Of a stretch of 33,217 nt of DNA, positions 25,924 to 33,217 are shown one piece after another. The notes below the pieces were generated by a model. It was not told the origin of the DNA and made no database searches. It worked only from the letters and a program-made list of their open reading frames with translations. Each line of letters opens with the position of its first letter. The stretch's first letter is position 1. A program made the translations under genes and the position numbers. The DNA is from Paracoccaceae bacterium (GTDB lineage Bacteria; Pseudomonadota; Alphaproteobacteria; Rhodobacterales; Rhodobacteraceae), in NCBI GenBank assembly GCA_026713305.1, contig JAPOOS010000052.1:1-33217 (forward strand). The letters are read 5' to 3'.

Positions 25924-26868
25924 ATGCACGTGCCAAGAGACATCATCATCGACACGGACCCCGGGCAGGACGACGCGGTTGCGATGCTGCTGGCATTTGC
26001 TAGCGAGGAATTGCGGGTCCTGGGCATCACCTGCGTGGCAGGAAACGTGCCGCTCGACTTGACGTCCCGCAATGCAAGGATTGTCTGCGAACTTGCAAAT
26101 CGGAGCGACATCCCGGTCTTTGCCGGATGCGACCGCCCGCTGGTGCGTCCACTCGTCACCGCCGAGGAAGTTCACGGCAACACGGGGCTGGACGGAATTG
26201 ACATCTATGAACCCGACATGCCGATCCAGGATGTGCACGCCGTTGAATTCATCATCGAAACACTGAGAAAGCATCCTGCCGGGAGCGTTTCACTTTGTCC
26301 CCTCGGTCCTCTGACCAACATCGCATTGGCTCTCAACCTGGCGCCGGACATAGGCGAACGCGTTGAGCAGATAGTCATGATGGGAGGCGCCTATTTCGAG
26401 GTTGGCAACGTGACGCCCACCGCCGAGTTCAATGTGTTTGTGGACCCCGAAGCTGCCGGCATCGTGTTTCGTTCGGGCATCCCGCTCACGGTCTTGCCGC
26501 TTGACGCAACGCACAAGGCGCTTGCAACCAGGCCCAGGCTGGAATCGCTGGGCAGGCTTGGCAACAAGTCCGGCGCCGCGATTGTCAGTTTGACGTCGTT
26601 CTACGAGCGCTTCGACCGCCGGAAGTACGGCACCATGGGTGCGCCGCTTCATGATCCATGCGTCATTGCCCATCTCTTGAAGCCTGAAATCTTCTCGTCG
26701 AAGTTCGTGAACGTCGAGGTTGAAACGGCTTCGCCGCTTACACTGGGCATGACCGTCGCAGACTGGTGGGGAGTTACCGACCGGAAGGCCAATGCGAACT
26801 TCGTGGGCGACGTCGATGCCGATGCCTTCTTTGAACTGCTGACGACCAAGGTCGCCAGCCTGCCGTAG
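25924..26868 (+). CDS. Inosine-uridine preferring nucleoside hydrolase
   Basis: A 314-residue member of the IUNH family, which cleaves the N-glycosidic bond of ribonucleosides to give base and ribose. The N-terminal calcium-binding cluster IIIDTDPGQDDAVAM (D10, D12, D16, D17) is intact, as are CPLGPLTNIALAL, MMGGAYFEVGNVTP, AEFNVFVDPEAA, and the catalytic-pocket HDPCVIAHLL near the C-terminus. The frame is open back to 25594, but ATG 25924 places the start where relatives begin. The natural substrate (inosine, uridine or others) cannot be decided from the sequence. It follows mazG, another enzyme of the nucleotide pool, but the 223-bp gap leaves an operon unproven. Confidence 0.92.
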   Translation: MHVPRDIIIDTDPGQDDAVAMLLAFASEELRVLGITCVAGNVPLDLTSRNARIVCELANRSDIPVFAGCDRPLVRPLVTAEEVHGNTGLDGIDIYEPDMPIQDVHAVEFIIETLRKHPAGSVSLCPLGPLTNIALALNLAPDIGERVEQIVMMGGAYFEVGNVTPTAEFNVFVDPEAAGIVFRSGIPLTVLPLDATHKALATRPRLESLGRLGNKSGAAIVSLTSFYERFDRRKYGTMGAPLHDPCVIAHLLKPEIFSSKFVNVEVETASPLTLGMTVADWWGVTDRKANANFVGDVDADAFFELLTTKVASLP

Positions 26869-26948
26869 TCCCTGACCTGTCTGCCCCCTGCAATGGCGAC
26901 AGGGTTGACGGGAGCCAAATATCGCCGCTGACCAAGGTGCGCTACCTG

Positions 26949-28415
26949 ATGTTTAGTTTTGACAACACCTACGCAAAGCTTCCCAACCGATTCTACGCCC
27001 GGGTTCAGCCTCGGACACCGTCAAATCCGAAACCCGTCATACGCAATGTCGAATTGGCACGCGAGCTGGAATTGGACATCGACGCGTTCCTTGACGACGC
27101 TGGAGTGGCAGCCCTTTCCGGACTTCGCGTTCCGGAAGGCGCCGCACCCCTGGCGATGGCCTACGCGGGGCATCAGTTCGGAGTCTGGGTGCCTTCGCTA
27201 GGCGACGGGCGCGCCTTGCTGCTTGGCGAGATCATCGACCGCCACGGACGGCGGCGAGACATTCATTTGAAGGGTTCGGGCAAAACGCCGTTTTCCCGGC
27301 AGGGAGACGGCAAGATGTGGCTCGGACCGGCCATTCGGGAGTACATTGTTTCGGAAGCCCTCCATGGTCTCGGAATTCCAACCACTCGCTCACTGGCGGT
27401 TATGGAAACGGGCGATCCAGTCTATCGGGAAAGGGCGTTTCCCGGCGCTGTTCTCACCAGGGTCGGAAACGCTCACGTTCGAGTTGGTACATTTGAGTAT
27501 TTTGCCGCTAGAAACGACGACGCGGCAGTGAAGTTGCTGGCCGACTATGTCATCTCAAGACTTTATCCCGAACTGATTGAATCGGATCGACCGTACATTG
27601 AACTGCTGCGAACCTTGATCAAGCGACAGGCCGAACTGATTGCTCAGTGGATGAGCGTAGGTTTCATCCATGGCGTAATGAACACCGACAACGTGTCGCT
27701 TGCCGTTGAGACAATTGATTTTGGTCCTTGTGCGTTCATGGACATCTATTCGCCTGGAAGGGTCTTCAGCTCAATAGACAGCACCGGGCGCTATTCGTTC
27801 AGCCTCCAGCCAAGTATAGCCCATCTGAACCTGCTGCCATTGGCACGATCGCTCTTGCCGTTCATTGATGACGACCGGAAGAGGGCAATCCAATTGGCTC
27901 AGGACGCACTGGATGCCTTTCCTGATACGTACGACCTTGCCTACGAAGACATCGCTCACAAGAAGCTTGGGCTCTATGAGTGGAAAGCTGGCGACAAGGA
28001 TCTTGCAAGCGACTTTCTGGGCGCAGTCCGATTTGCGAACGCAGACTTAACGCTGTCGTACAGAACCATTTCCACGGACCAGCCCCTTTCTTTAAAGTGT
28101 GAGGATTTCGCTGCATTCTGCGAGGATCTGGGTCCATTCGAGGATTGGTTGTACGATTGGCATCGTCGATTGCGGTCGGAGAAGGTTTGTTCCCGTGAAC
28201 GGGGCGAAATGATGCGTCGACACAACCCGCTGTACATCGCTCGCAATCATCAAGTGCAAAAGGCCATCGACAAGGCATTGGACGGGGACTTTTCCTACGT
28301 GCACTGGCTGGCCAAAGTTCTTTCCCAGCCGTTCACCGAACAGGATGGCGCTGAATCCCTGGCCCAAATGCCTCTCAAGCACGAAGTTGTACACGAGACC
28401 TACTGTGGCACGTAG
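26949..28415 (+). CDS. selO: Protein adenylyltransferase SelO (YdiU)
   Basis: SelO is a kinase-fold enzyme that AMPylates protein Ser, Thr or Tyr residues and takes part in redox stress responses. The 488-residue sequence has AYAGHQFGVWVPSLGDGRA, DIHLKGSGKTPFSRQGDG, GPAIREYIVSEALHGLGIP and SVGFIHGVMNTDNVS, all conserved family signatures. The C-terminus ends in ETYCGT, so the penultimate redox position is Cys (C486), as in most bacteria, not selenocysteine. I choose ATG 26949 over GTG 26937, as the ATG sits directly before the conserved N-terminal FDNTYAKLP segment. It lies 80 bp after the nucleoside hydrolase. Confidence 0.95.
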   Translation: MFSFDNTYAKLPNRFYARVQPRTPSNPKPVIRNVELARELELDIDAFLDDAGVAALSGLRVPEGAAPLAMAYAGHQFGVWVPSLGDGRALLLGEIIDRHGRRRDIHLKGSGKTPFSRQGDGKMWLGPAIREYIVSEALHGLGIPTTRSLAVMETGDPVYRERAFPGAVLTRVGNAHVRVGTFEYFAARNDDAAVKLLADYVISRLYPELIESDRPYIELLRTLIKRQAELIAQWMSVGFIHGVMNTDNVSLAVETIDFGPCAFMDIYSPGRVFSSIDSTGRYSFSLQPSIAHLNLLPLARSLLPFIDDDRKRAIQLAQDALDAFPDTYDLAYEDIAHKKLGLYEWKAGDKDLASDFLGAVRFANADLTLSYRTISTDQPLSLKCEDFAAFCEDLGPFEDWLYDWHRRLRSEKVCSRERGEMMRRHNPLYIARNHQVQKAIDKALDGDFSYVHWLAKVLSQPFTEQDGAESLAQMPLKHEVVHETYCGT

Positions 28416-28871
28416 CATTGGGCGAATTGCGGCCCTGCCGTTGCCAGCATGTGCTCCGCCCTAACCGCAAGCCATGCATTTGAGTCAATCTTGACTACCG
28501 TCCCAGGAGCTGTTCCTGACATTGCTGCGAAGCGCGGCGAATCCAGCACAACCGAAAGGGCTTTGTTCAGCGACCTCGTTGCTGGCGCCATTTGCGTACG
28601 AACGCTCAAGCGCCGTTGGAGGCTCACATTGAGTGAGCGACAGAAGGCGCTGACGTTTCTCGCAGGGTCAACCACCTACAGTTCCAAACGTCAGGAGAAG
28701 ACAGTTCACGCCGCTGCAACTCCCGTCAGTCCTCATATTGGGCCGTTGCATGAACTTTCGGTTGCCGGAATTGGTCTCGTTCCGTTATTTTGGCATTGAT
28801 GTGCAGCGTGATTTGCCGTCGGGGATGCAACTCTCGCTGCCTTGAACGAAGGCATGCAGCCGGGAAGAGAC
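28416..28871. other. Intergenic before fur, no gene recognised
   Basis: About 460 bp, expected to contain the promoter for the fur-eno pair. Open frames here on either strand have no family motif and no good ribosome binding site. No inverted repeat resembling a Fur box was found by eye. Confidence 0.5.
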
Positions 28872-29309
28872 ATGGGCGAGACAATCATCTCAAGATGTGA
28901 AGAGCGAGGACTGCGGCTTACCGAGCAGCGGCGCGTGGTTGCCGGCGTTTTGGAGCAGTCCCGCGATCACCCTGGAATACAGGAACTCTACAAGCGAGTG
29001 CTCGAAGTTGATCCGTCCGTGTCGATTGCCACGGTGTACCGAACGGTGAATCTGCTGACGGAGATTGGCATACTCGAACGTCACGAATTCGGTGACGGCA
29101 TCGCCCGATTTGAGGACGCCGATCGTCATCACCATGATCACTTGATCGACATGGAAACGGGAAAGGTCGTTGAATTCTACGACGAACAACTGGAAGCCTT
29201 GCAACAGGAGATAGCCAGGAAGCACGGCTACCTGCTCAAGGACCATCGGCTTGAACTCTACGGCGTGCGCTGTTCAACCAAGAATGGAACGGATGAAACC
29301 GATGAATAG
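28872..29309 (+). CDS. Fur-family metal-responsive regulator
   Basis: A 145-residue Fur-superfamily DNA-binding protein. The winged-helix region includes [13 protein letters not shown] and the recognition helix segment [12 protein letters not shown]. The metal site HHHDHLID (H86-H90) and downstream His and Glu residues are present. The C-terminal CXXC zinc motifs of enteric Fur are missing and replaced by [10 protein letters not shown], which is the form seen in alphaproteobacterial Fur/Mur, where the protein often senses manganese; the metal here is unknown. I choose ATG 28872, preceded by GGAAG and fitting the family N-terminus; TTG 28842 and ATG 28854 are upstream alternatives. Its last 8 bases overlap the start of eno. 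Confidence 0.92.
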   Translation: MGETIISRCEERGLRLTEQRRVVAGVLEQSRDHPGIQELYKRVLEVDPSVSIATVYRTVNLLTEIGILERHEFGDGIARFEDADRHHHDHLIDMETGKVVEFYDEQLEALQQEIARKHGYLLKDHRLELYGVRCSTKNGTDETDE

Positions 29310-30603
29310 CGATGCCATTGTTGAGCTTGCGTCGAGGGAGATATTCGACAGCAGGGGAAATCCCACCGTGGAAGTCGACGCTTTGCTTTCCGACGGGTCG
29401 TTCGGGCGGGCTGCCGTTCCTTCCGGCGCATCAACGGGTGTGCGAGAGGCAGTCGAATTGAGGGACGAAGATGGAAGTCGATTGGGCGGCAAGGGTGTGC
29501 GAATCGCACGCGACAATGTCCTGACAGTCATCGCCCCCGCAGTGCGCGGACAGCGCGCCACCGATCAACGGGCCGTCGACGGAATTCTCTGCGCCTTGGA
29601 CGAATCGGACAACAAGCGGACGGTCGGAGCCAATGCAATACTGGGTGTGTCTCTTGCCGTTGCGAAGGCTGCCGCCGCACATCGGCAGCAGCCGCTGTTC
29701 CGATACCTTGGCGGCCGTGGCGGGCCGTTGCTTCCGGTGCCCCTCCTCAACGTGATCAACGGAGGGTGCCATGCCGACAACGGGCTGGACATCCAGGAGT
29801 TCATGATTGTGCTGAGCGGCTTCAGCTCCTTTACAGACGCGCTGGTTGCCGGCGCGGAAGTCTTTCATGCCCTCAAGAGCGGACTGTCGGCGTCGGGGCT
29901 CTCAACCGCGGTTGGCGACGAAGGTGGATTTGCCCCGGACATGAAGTCAACGTTTGCGGCTCTCAAATGTGTCGAATCAGCCATTGAAAGGGCCGGTTTC
30001 TCTGCCGGAGAGCAGATTGGGCTCGCACTCGACTGCGCTGCCAGTGAGTACTTTTGCAACGGCAGCTACGAGTTTGCCGGCGAAGGCCTTGTCAGGTCGA
30101 TCGGCGAAAACGTCGAACACCTTGTTGCACTTGCCCGTGACTTTCCAATCGTGTCGATTGAAGACGGCTGCTCCGAGGATGACTGGGATGGCTGGAGGCT
30201 GCTGACGGAGGCAATGGGCAATCGCTGCCAACTGGTGGGCGACGACCTGTTTGTGACAAACTGTGAGATTCTTCGTGCCGGCATTGAAAGGCGCTGCGCC
30301 AACGCACTGCTGGTGAAGCCGAACCAGATCGGGACACTGACCGAAACGATTGAAGCAGTGAACCTCGCCCATGCGCATGGCTACGCGACAGTCATGTCGC
30401 ACCGCTCGGGCGAGACCGAGGATACAACCATCAGCGATCTGTCCGTGGCCCTGCGCTGTGGCCAAATCAAGGCTGGGTCAATGAGTCGCAGCGACCGCGT
30501 GGCGAAATACAACCAGCTTCTGCGCATAGAGGAGGAAATCGGCTCATCCGCCCGGTTTGCCGGACCTGCCTTGAATGCCTCCTGGAAATCGCGCGGCAGT
30601 TGA
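29302..30603 (+). CDS. eno: Enolase
   Basis: Enolase interconverts 2-phosphoglycerate and phosphoenolpyruvate. From ATG 29302 it has 433 residues, the family length. The catalytic and magnesium residues are all present: H157, E166 (IQEFMI), E207 (GDEGGFAP), D244, E287 ([13 protein letters not shown]), D315 (GDDLFVTN), K339 ([10 protein letters not shown]) and K390 ([19 protein letters not shown]). A Cys replaces the common Glu or Ala just before H157. The chosen ATG overlaps the Fur stop by 8 bases; the open frame extends further upstream inside fur, with ATGs at 29284 and 29293 that would add residues not seen in relatives. The overlap implies co-transcription and coupled translation with the regulator. 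Confidence 0.97.
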   Translation: MNSDAIVELASREIFDSRGNPTVEVDALLSDGSFGRAAVPSGASTGVREAVELRDEDGSRLGGKGVRIARDNVLTVIAPAVRGQRATDQRAVDGILCALDESDNKRTVGANAILGVSLAVAKAAAAHRQQPLFRYLGGRGGPLLPVPLLNVINGGCHADNGLDIQEFMIVLSGFSSFTDALVAGAEVFHALKSGLSASGLSTAVGDEGGFAPDMKSTFAALKCVESAIERAGFSAGEQIGLALDCAASEYFCNGSYEFAGEGLVRSIGENVEHLVALARDFPIVSIEDGCSEDDWDGWRLLTEAMGNRCQLVGDDLFVTNCEILRAGIERRCANALLVKPNQIGTLTETIEAVNLAHAHGYATVMSHRSGETEDTTISDLSVALRCGQIKAGSMSRSDRVAKYNQLLRIEEEIGSSARFAGPALNASWKSRGS

Positions 30604-30618
30604 ACCACCGTGGGAAGG

Positions 30619-30645
30619 GGCTGCGCTCAAATGGCGGGCGCAGCC
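30619..30645. terminator. Hairpin between convergent eno and anmK
   Basis: GGCTGCGC (30619-30626) and GCGCAGCC (30638-30645) form a perfect 8-bp GC-rich stem with an 11-base loop, between the eno stop and over the anmK stop. It could stop transcription from both sides, but a following T-run is absent on either strand. Confidence 0.5.
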
Positions 30646-31760
30646 TGACGCGGAAGGCTTGTTCTGCCGCCGAGGGTGGGCGACCGACAGCCGGTGGTCC
30701 CCGGACTGGAAAGCGGCAGCCCGCGGCATGACCGCACTGCCAGAAAAGCGAATGCCTGCGCTTCGAGCATGTCCCCGTCATAGCCCCAGGATTCGATCTT
30801 TGTGACAGAGCAGTCGACTTCCTCGTTCAGGAATTCGAGCAAAGTCGCGTTGTGGCGTCCGCCCCCGCACACGACAATTTCAGTTGGGACACTGGGAAGG
30901 AGACCGACTGCGGCGGCAATGGCGCTCGACACGCACCGTGTCACGGTCGCGGCCGCATCGGCCAGTTCGAGTTCATCGACAAGCTCCAGCAGGTAGGAAA
31001 AGCGATTGCGGTCGGCAGACTTGGGCCCTGATCTTGCGAAATACCGGTCGGACTTGAACTGGCGCACAATCCTTGATGACGGGCGGCCGCGCCTTGCCAA
31101 ACCGCCATTCTCGTCCCTCGGTTGACCAAGGCGTGTCTTGACCAGATCATCGATGACGCAGTTGCCGGGCCCGCAATCGAATGCAGCAAGGGCTCCGCTG
31201 GCTTCCGGTTTGCCAAATCGAGTGTCAATCCACGTCAAATTGCTGACCCCTCCGATGTTTAGGAGCGCGACCGGCGACGAAACTCTCTCGCGCATGGCGA
31301 TGGCAAAGTGGTAGAATGGGGCCAATGGAGCGCCCTGCCCCATGTTGCGCAGGTCGGACGTTCGAAAGTCCCATACAACTGGGAGTCCCACCGCGTCAGC
31401 AACGATCTGTCCGTTTCCCACCTGCATTGACCTTTGGTTGTGAGGTTCATGAACCAGTGTCTGGCCATGAAAGCCCACCAATGCAGTTCGGTCGAATTCT
31501 GCCAACAATTCGATGTGCGCTTCTTCAATCACTCGTGCGCAAGCTTCGACTGTTCCACCCCTCCACTTTCCCAATGCGGACTGAATCAGCCGCCTCTCCT
31601 CACGATTGAACGGGCGGAATGCCACTTTGCCAAGGTCCAACACAGATTTGCCGTCGGTCAACACTTCAGCCGCGTCAACGCCGTCCATTGAAGTTCCGGA
31701 CATGCAGCCCACAGCCCAAATCGGTTGCGCTCCGCTTGTGATGTCGGATTGATGAATCAT
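30627..31760 (-). CDS. anmK: Anhydro-N-acetylmuramic acid kinase
   Basis: AnmK opens the 1,6-anhydro ring and phosphorylates anhydro-MurNAc released by cell-wall turnover, giving MurNAc-6-phosphate for recycling. Signatures in order are GCMSGTSMDGVDAA (ATP site), GFHGQTLVHEP, VVWDFRTSDLRNMGQGAPLAP with the catalytic Asp, LLNIGGVSNLTWI, AFDCGPGNCVIDDL and, at the end, DMLEAQAFAFLAVRSCRGLPLSSPGTTG. The frame is open to 32006, but ATG 31760 lies directly before the conserved core and has AGGA in front; it gives 377 residues, normal for the family. It is convergent with eno. The recycling partner genes (amgK, murU, nagZ, murQ) are not in the window. Confidence 0.95.
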   Translation of the reverse strand: MIHQSDITSGAQPIWAVGCMSGTSMDGVDAAEVLTDGKSVLDLGKVAFRPFNREERRLIQSALGKWRGGTVEACARVIEEAHIELLAEFDRTALVGFHGQTLVHEPHNQRSMQVGNGQIVADAVGLPVVWDFRTSDLRNMGQGAPLAPFYHFAIAMRERVSSPVALLNIGGVSNLTWIDTRFGKPEASGALAAFDCGPGNCVIDDLVKTRLGQPRDENGGLARRGRPSSRIVRQFKSDRYFARSGPKSADRNRFSYLLELVDELELADAAATVTRCVSSAIAAAVGLLPSVPTEIVVCGGGRHNATLLEFLNEEVDCSVTKIESWGYDGDMLEAQAFAFLAVRSCRGLPLSSPGTTGCRSPTLGGRTSLPRQAAPAI

Positions 31761-32174
31761 GTCCTGCAGCTTGACTGTTGCAATCTTCAGCCTGACTCTC
31801 GCTGGAACGAATTCCAACCAAAGCTGACCTGATTGGGTGTTAAGGAGTGCGCGTGGCGATGTCCATGGAAACAGCAGGCAGCGAGTGTCGCCCCCGGTGT
31901 GACGCGCTTTGCCTCCATGGAGGCCTTTCCTGCTGATTCGGCTGGTTACACGTCCCCAGATTCCAAGCACTGTCGGGGCATTCGGCGGCAGTTCGTTTCC
32001 CTCCAAACCGCTGTCACGAAACCTCTCCTTTGGGGAGGCATCGGGAACAAAACCTCAATGCCGGTACTTGTTGGAGCAGGATTCAAAGGCGCTTCTGTCT
32101 TGATCGAGCATTTCCCTGCAAGCCATGCGAATCCATTGGAGGATGTCATGGCTTGAACCGAGAATGCCCGAGAA
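31761..32174. other. Intergenic with palindrome and hairpin, no gene recognised
   Basis: About 410 bp between anmK and the IS5 fragment. It contains a perfect 14-bp palindrome, GCCTCCATGGAGGC (31911-31924), and a hairpin at 32022-32038 with 7-bp arms, one of the pairs a T-G wobble, and a TTT loop. They may be regulatory, terminator-like or insertion-related; there is no further evidence. Confidence 0.45.
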
Positions 32175-32420
32175 ATGTACAAGGCCGTAAATGGCCGCAG
32201 CCAGTCCAACTTGAACGATGCTCAGTGGCGTGTCGTCGAAACGCTCCTTCCCAGGAAGGGCCGCATGGGGCGTCCCCGCATCGTCGACCTTCGCATGGTT
32301 GCCGACGCCATGATGTACGTGTTGCACACCGGATGCCAGTGGCGTTCCAATCCGCCCAGCCATCCGCCTGTTTCGAATGTGCGCTGCCACATCTGCAAGT
32401 GGTCTCCAAATCCAAAACGT
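32175..32420 (+). pseudogene. IS5-family transposase, N-terminal fragment
   Basis: From ATG 32175 the translation gives the N-terminal domain of IS5-group transposases: LNDAQWRVVETLLPRKG, then GRPRIVDLRMVADAMMYVL and HTGCQWRSNPP, followed by PPVSNVRCHICKWSPN, which matches the usual FPPFSTVRxHFYKW segment with changes. After about residue 80 the similarity stops, and no DDE catalytic residues or continuation was seen in any frame. The open frame itself runs on to 32936 without family content. It is a truncated, inactive copy, and no terminal repeats were identified. Confidence 0.75.
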
Positions 32421-32758
32421 CAAGCGATGGCCTGCACATTGGGAACAGGGTGCGCTGTACGGAGTGATCTGCATGTTTTGCACATGGGCATGAAGCACCC
32501 ACACCAAGGTCGGAACTCGCCAATCGGGTTCACATTGTCGATTCTTCCCATTCCACGCCAGGAACGAGGAGAGAATGCTGAACAGGCCGTTCCAGCTTGC
32601 AGGCGACCATGTCCATCGGAACAGGCGCTTGTTTCCCGAACCTGCAAGGCGAGCCGAAACTGTGGGACAATCTCAGCCTTTCGGTGGCATCATGCAGAAG
32701 CCCCAACGAGTTCCTACGTAGTTCTCCGTTCGATTCTGCAATTCCCCGCTCGCTGCAG
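32421..32758. other. Intergenic, no gene recognised
   Basis: About 340 bp between the IS5 fragment and the end of the ankyrin gene. No motif was recognised in either strand; possibly decayed transposase or the 3' flank of the ankyrin gene. Confidence 0.45.
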
Positions 32759-33217
32759 CTACTCGAAACGTCCCTCGTTCAATCGCCAAAATATGTCGGT
32801 TGAACGCAGCGGGGAATCTTCTGGAATACGTTCAAATGGCACTTTTCCTTCATCATCACGAGCTGACGGGTCCGCTCCGGCATCCAGCAGAACCTGCACG
32901 ACAGCCGGCGCTTCGCTGAGACCAGCCGCAATGTGAAGAGGGGTCAGACCGACCTCGCCTCGGGCATTCGGGTCCGCTCCGGCATCCAGCAGAACCTGCA
33001 CGACAGCCGGCGCTTCGCTGAACGCAGCCGCAAGTTGAAGAGGGGTCAGACCATCCCCTGTGCGCGCATTCAGGTCCGCTCCGGCATTCAGCATAAACTG
33101 CAAGACAGCCGGCGCTTCGCTGAACGCAGCCGCAAAGTGAAGAGGGGTCCAACCGAAGTCCTCGTGGCGGGTATTCAGCTCCGCTCCGGCATCCCGAAAG
33201 AACAGCACCACTGCTGA
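32759..33217 (-). CDS. Ankyrin-repeat protein, C-terminal part (cut by window edge)
   Basis: The last 152 residues of a protein that continues beyond the right edge; the frame is open to the end of the window. It consists of ankyrin repeats of 34-35 residues, with the consensus GLTPLHIAAGLSEAPAVVQVL and LLDAGADPNAR, three complete and one partial at the edge, ending in a short polar tail after DDEGKVPFERIPEDSP. Ankyrin repeats mediate protein-protein binding; such proteins are frequent in host-associated bacteria, but free-living ones have them as well. The repeats are nearly identical in DNA (see the repeat entry). No catalytic domain is visible. Its neighbour is a dead IS5 fragment. Confidence 0.85.
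   Translation of the reverse strand, partial: SAVVLFFRDAGAELNTRHEDFGWTPLHFAAAFSEAPAVLQFMLNAGADLNARTGDGLTPLQLAAAFSEAPAVVQVLLDAGADPNARGEVGLTPLHIAAGLSEAPAVVQVLLDAGADPSARDDEGKVPFERIPEDSPLRSTDIFWRLNEGRFE
32869..33217 (-). repeat. Near-identical tandem DNA repeats encoding ankyrin units
   Basis: The plus-strand marker TCCGCTCCGG recurs at 32871, 32973, 33075 and 33180, that is, with spacings of 102, 102 and 105 bp. The intervening sequences share long identical runs, for example GCAGAACCTGCACGACAGCC. The conservation at DNA level, beyond that of the protein, points to recent repeat duplication. The array continues out of the window. Confidence 0.85.

Noticed and set aside
24852-26159. Minus-strand open frame of 435 codons
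   Set aside because: Antisense to mazG and the nucleoside hydrolase, both of which show full catalytic motifs on the plus strand.
28449-28799. 116-codon plus-strand open frame before fur
   Set aside because: No motif, no ribosome binding site, and a competing frame of similar size on the other strand.
1-33217. tRNA, rRNA, CRISPR array, riboswitch
   Set aside because: I saw no T-arm-like GGTTCRAATCC sequence, no regularly spaced direct repeats apart from the ankyrin units, and no known riboswitch core. A covariance-model scan would be needed to exclude small RNAs.

Overview
The window looks like chromosome of an alphaproteobacterium, possibly close to Rhodobacterales; the order is inferred and not certain. 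The pointers are LpxI rather than LpxH in the lipid A cluster, a Fur-family protein without the usual CXXC zinc motifs, an alphaproteobacterial-type OmpH/Skp, a DctPQM TRAP transporter with a long DctQ, and a one-chain indolepyruvate ferredoxin oxidoreductase. The identifiable genes cover only about 77% of the window (summed from my gene calls). Several gaps of 300-1000 bp hold no gene, and two contain transposase remnants. That suggests a genome with ongoing gene decay, for example a host-associated or niche-restricted lineage.

Layout. 1-2000: the N-terminus of a P-loop ATPase cut by the window edge, then a decayed IS630-family transposase in mostly empty DNA. 2003-8333: a CcdA-type thiol-electron carrier (-), a TusA-like protein (+), and a large fused indolepyruvate:ferredoxin oxidoreductase (-), separated by poorly coding DNA. 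8334-20293: one long minus-strand envelope cluster in the order pyrH, frr, uppS, cdsA, rseP, bamA, skp, fabZ, lpxA, lpxI, lpxB. It covers UMP kinase, ribosome recycling, undecaprenyl and CDP-lipid precursors, outer-membrane protein assembly and lipid A synthesis. The dxr gene that usually sits between cdsA and rseP is absent, and there is no lpxD. 20403-21326: miaA, divergent from pyrH. 21526-24643: a dctP-dctQ-dctM TRAP transporter (-). 24837-30603: plus-strand mazG, a nucleoside hydrolase, selO, and a fur-like regulator whose end overlaps the start of enolase. 30627-31760: anmK (-), convergent with eno. 32175-33217: an IS5-type transposase fragment and an ankyrin-repeat gene that runs off the right edge.

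How the genes fit together. The pyrH-lpxB block supplies nucleotide, lipid carrier, phospholipid and lipid A precursors plus the Bam machinery for the envelope. AnmK recycles cell-wall anhydro-MurNAc. MazG and the nucleoside hydrolase both act on nucleotide and nucleoside pools. CcdA, TusA and SelO are all linked to thiol or redox chemistry but are not in one operon. I found no defence system, CRISPR array, tRNA, rRNA or clear new multi-gene system. The most unusual items are at the two edges (ATPase fragment and ankyrin gene, each next to a dead transposase), the missing dxr, and the fur-eno overlap.
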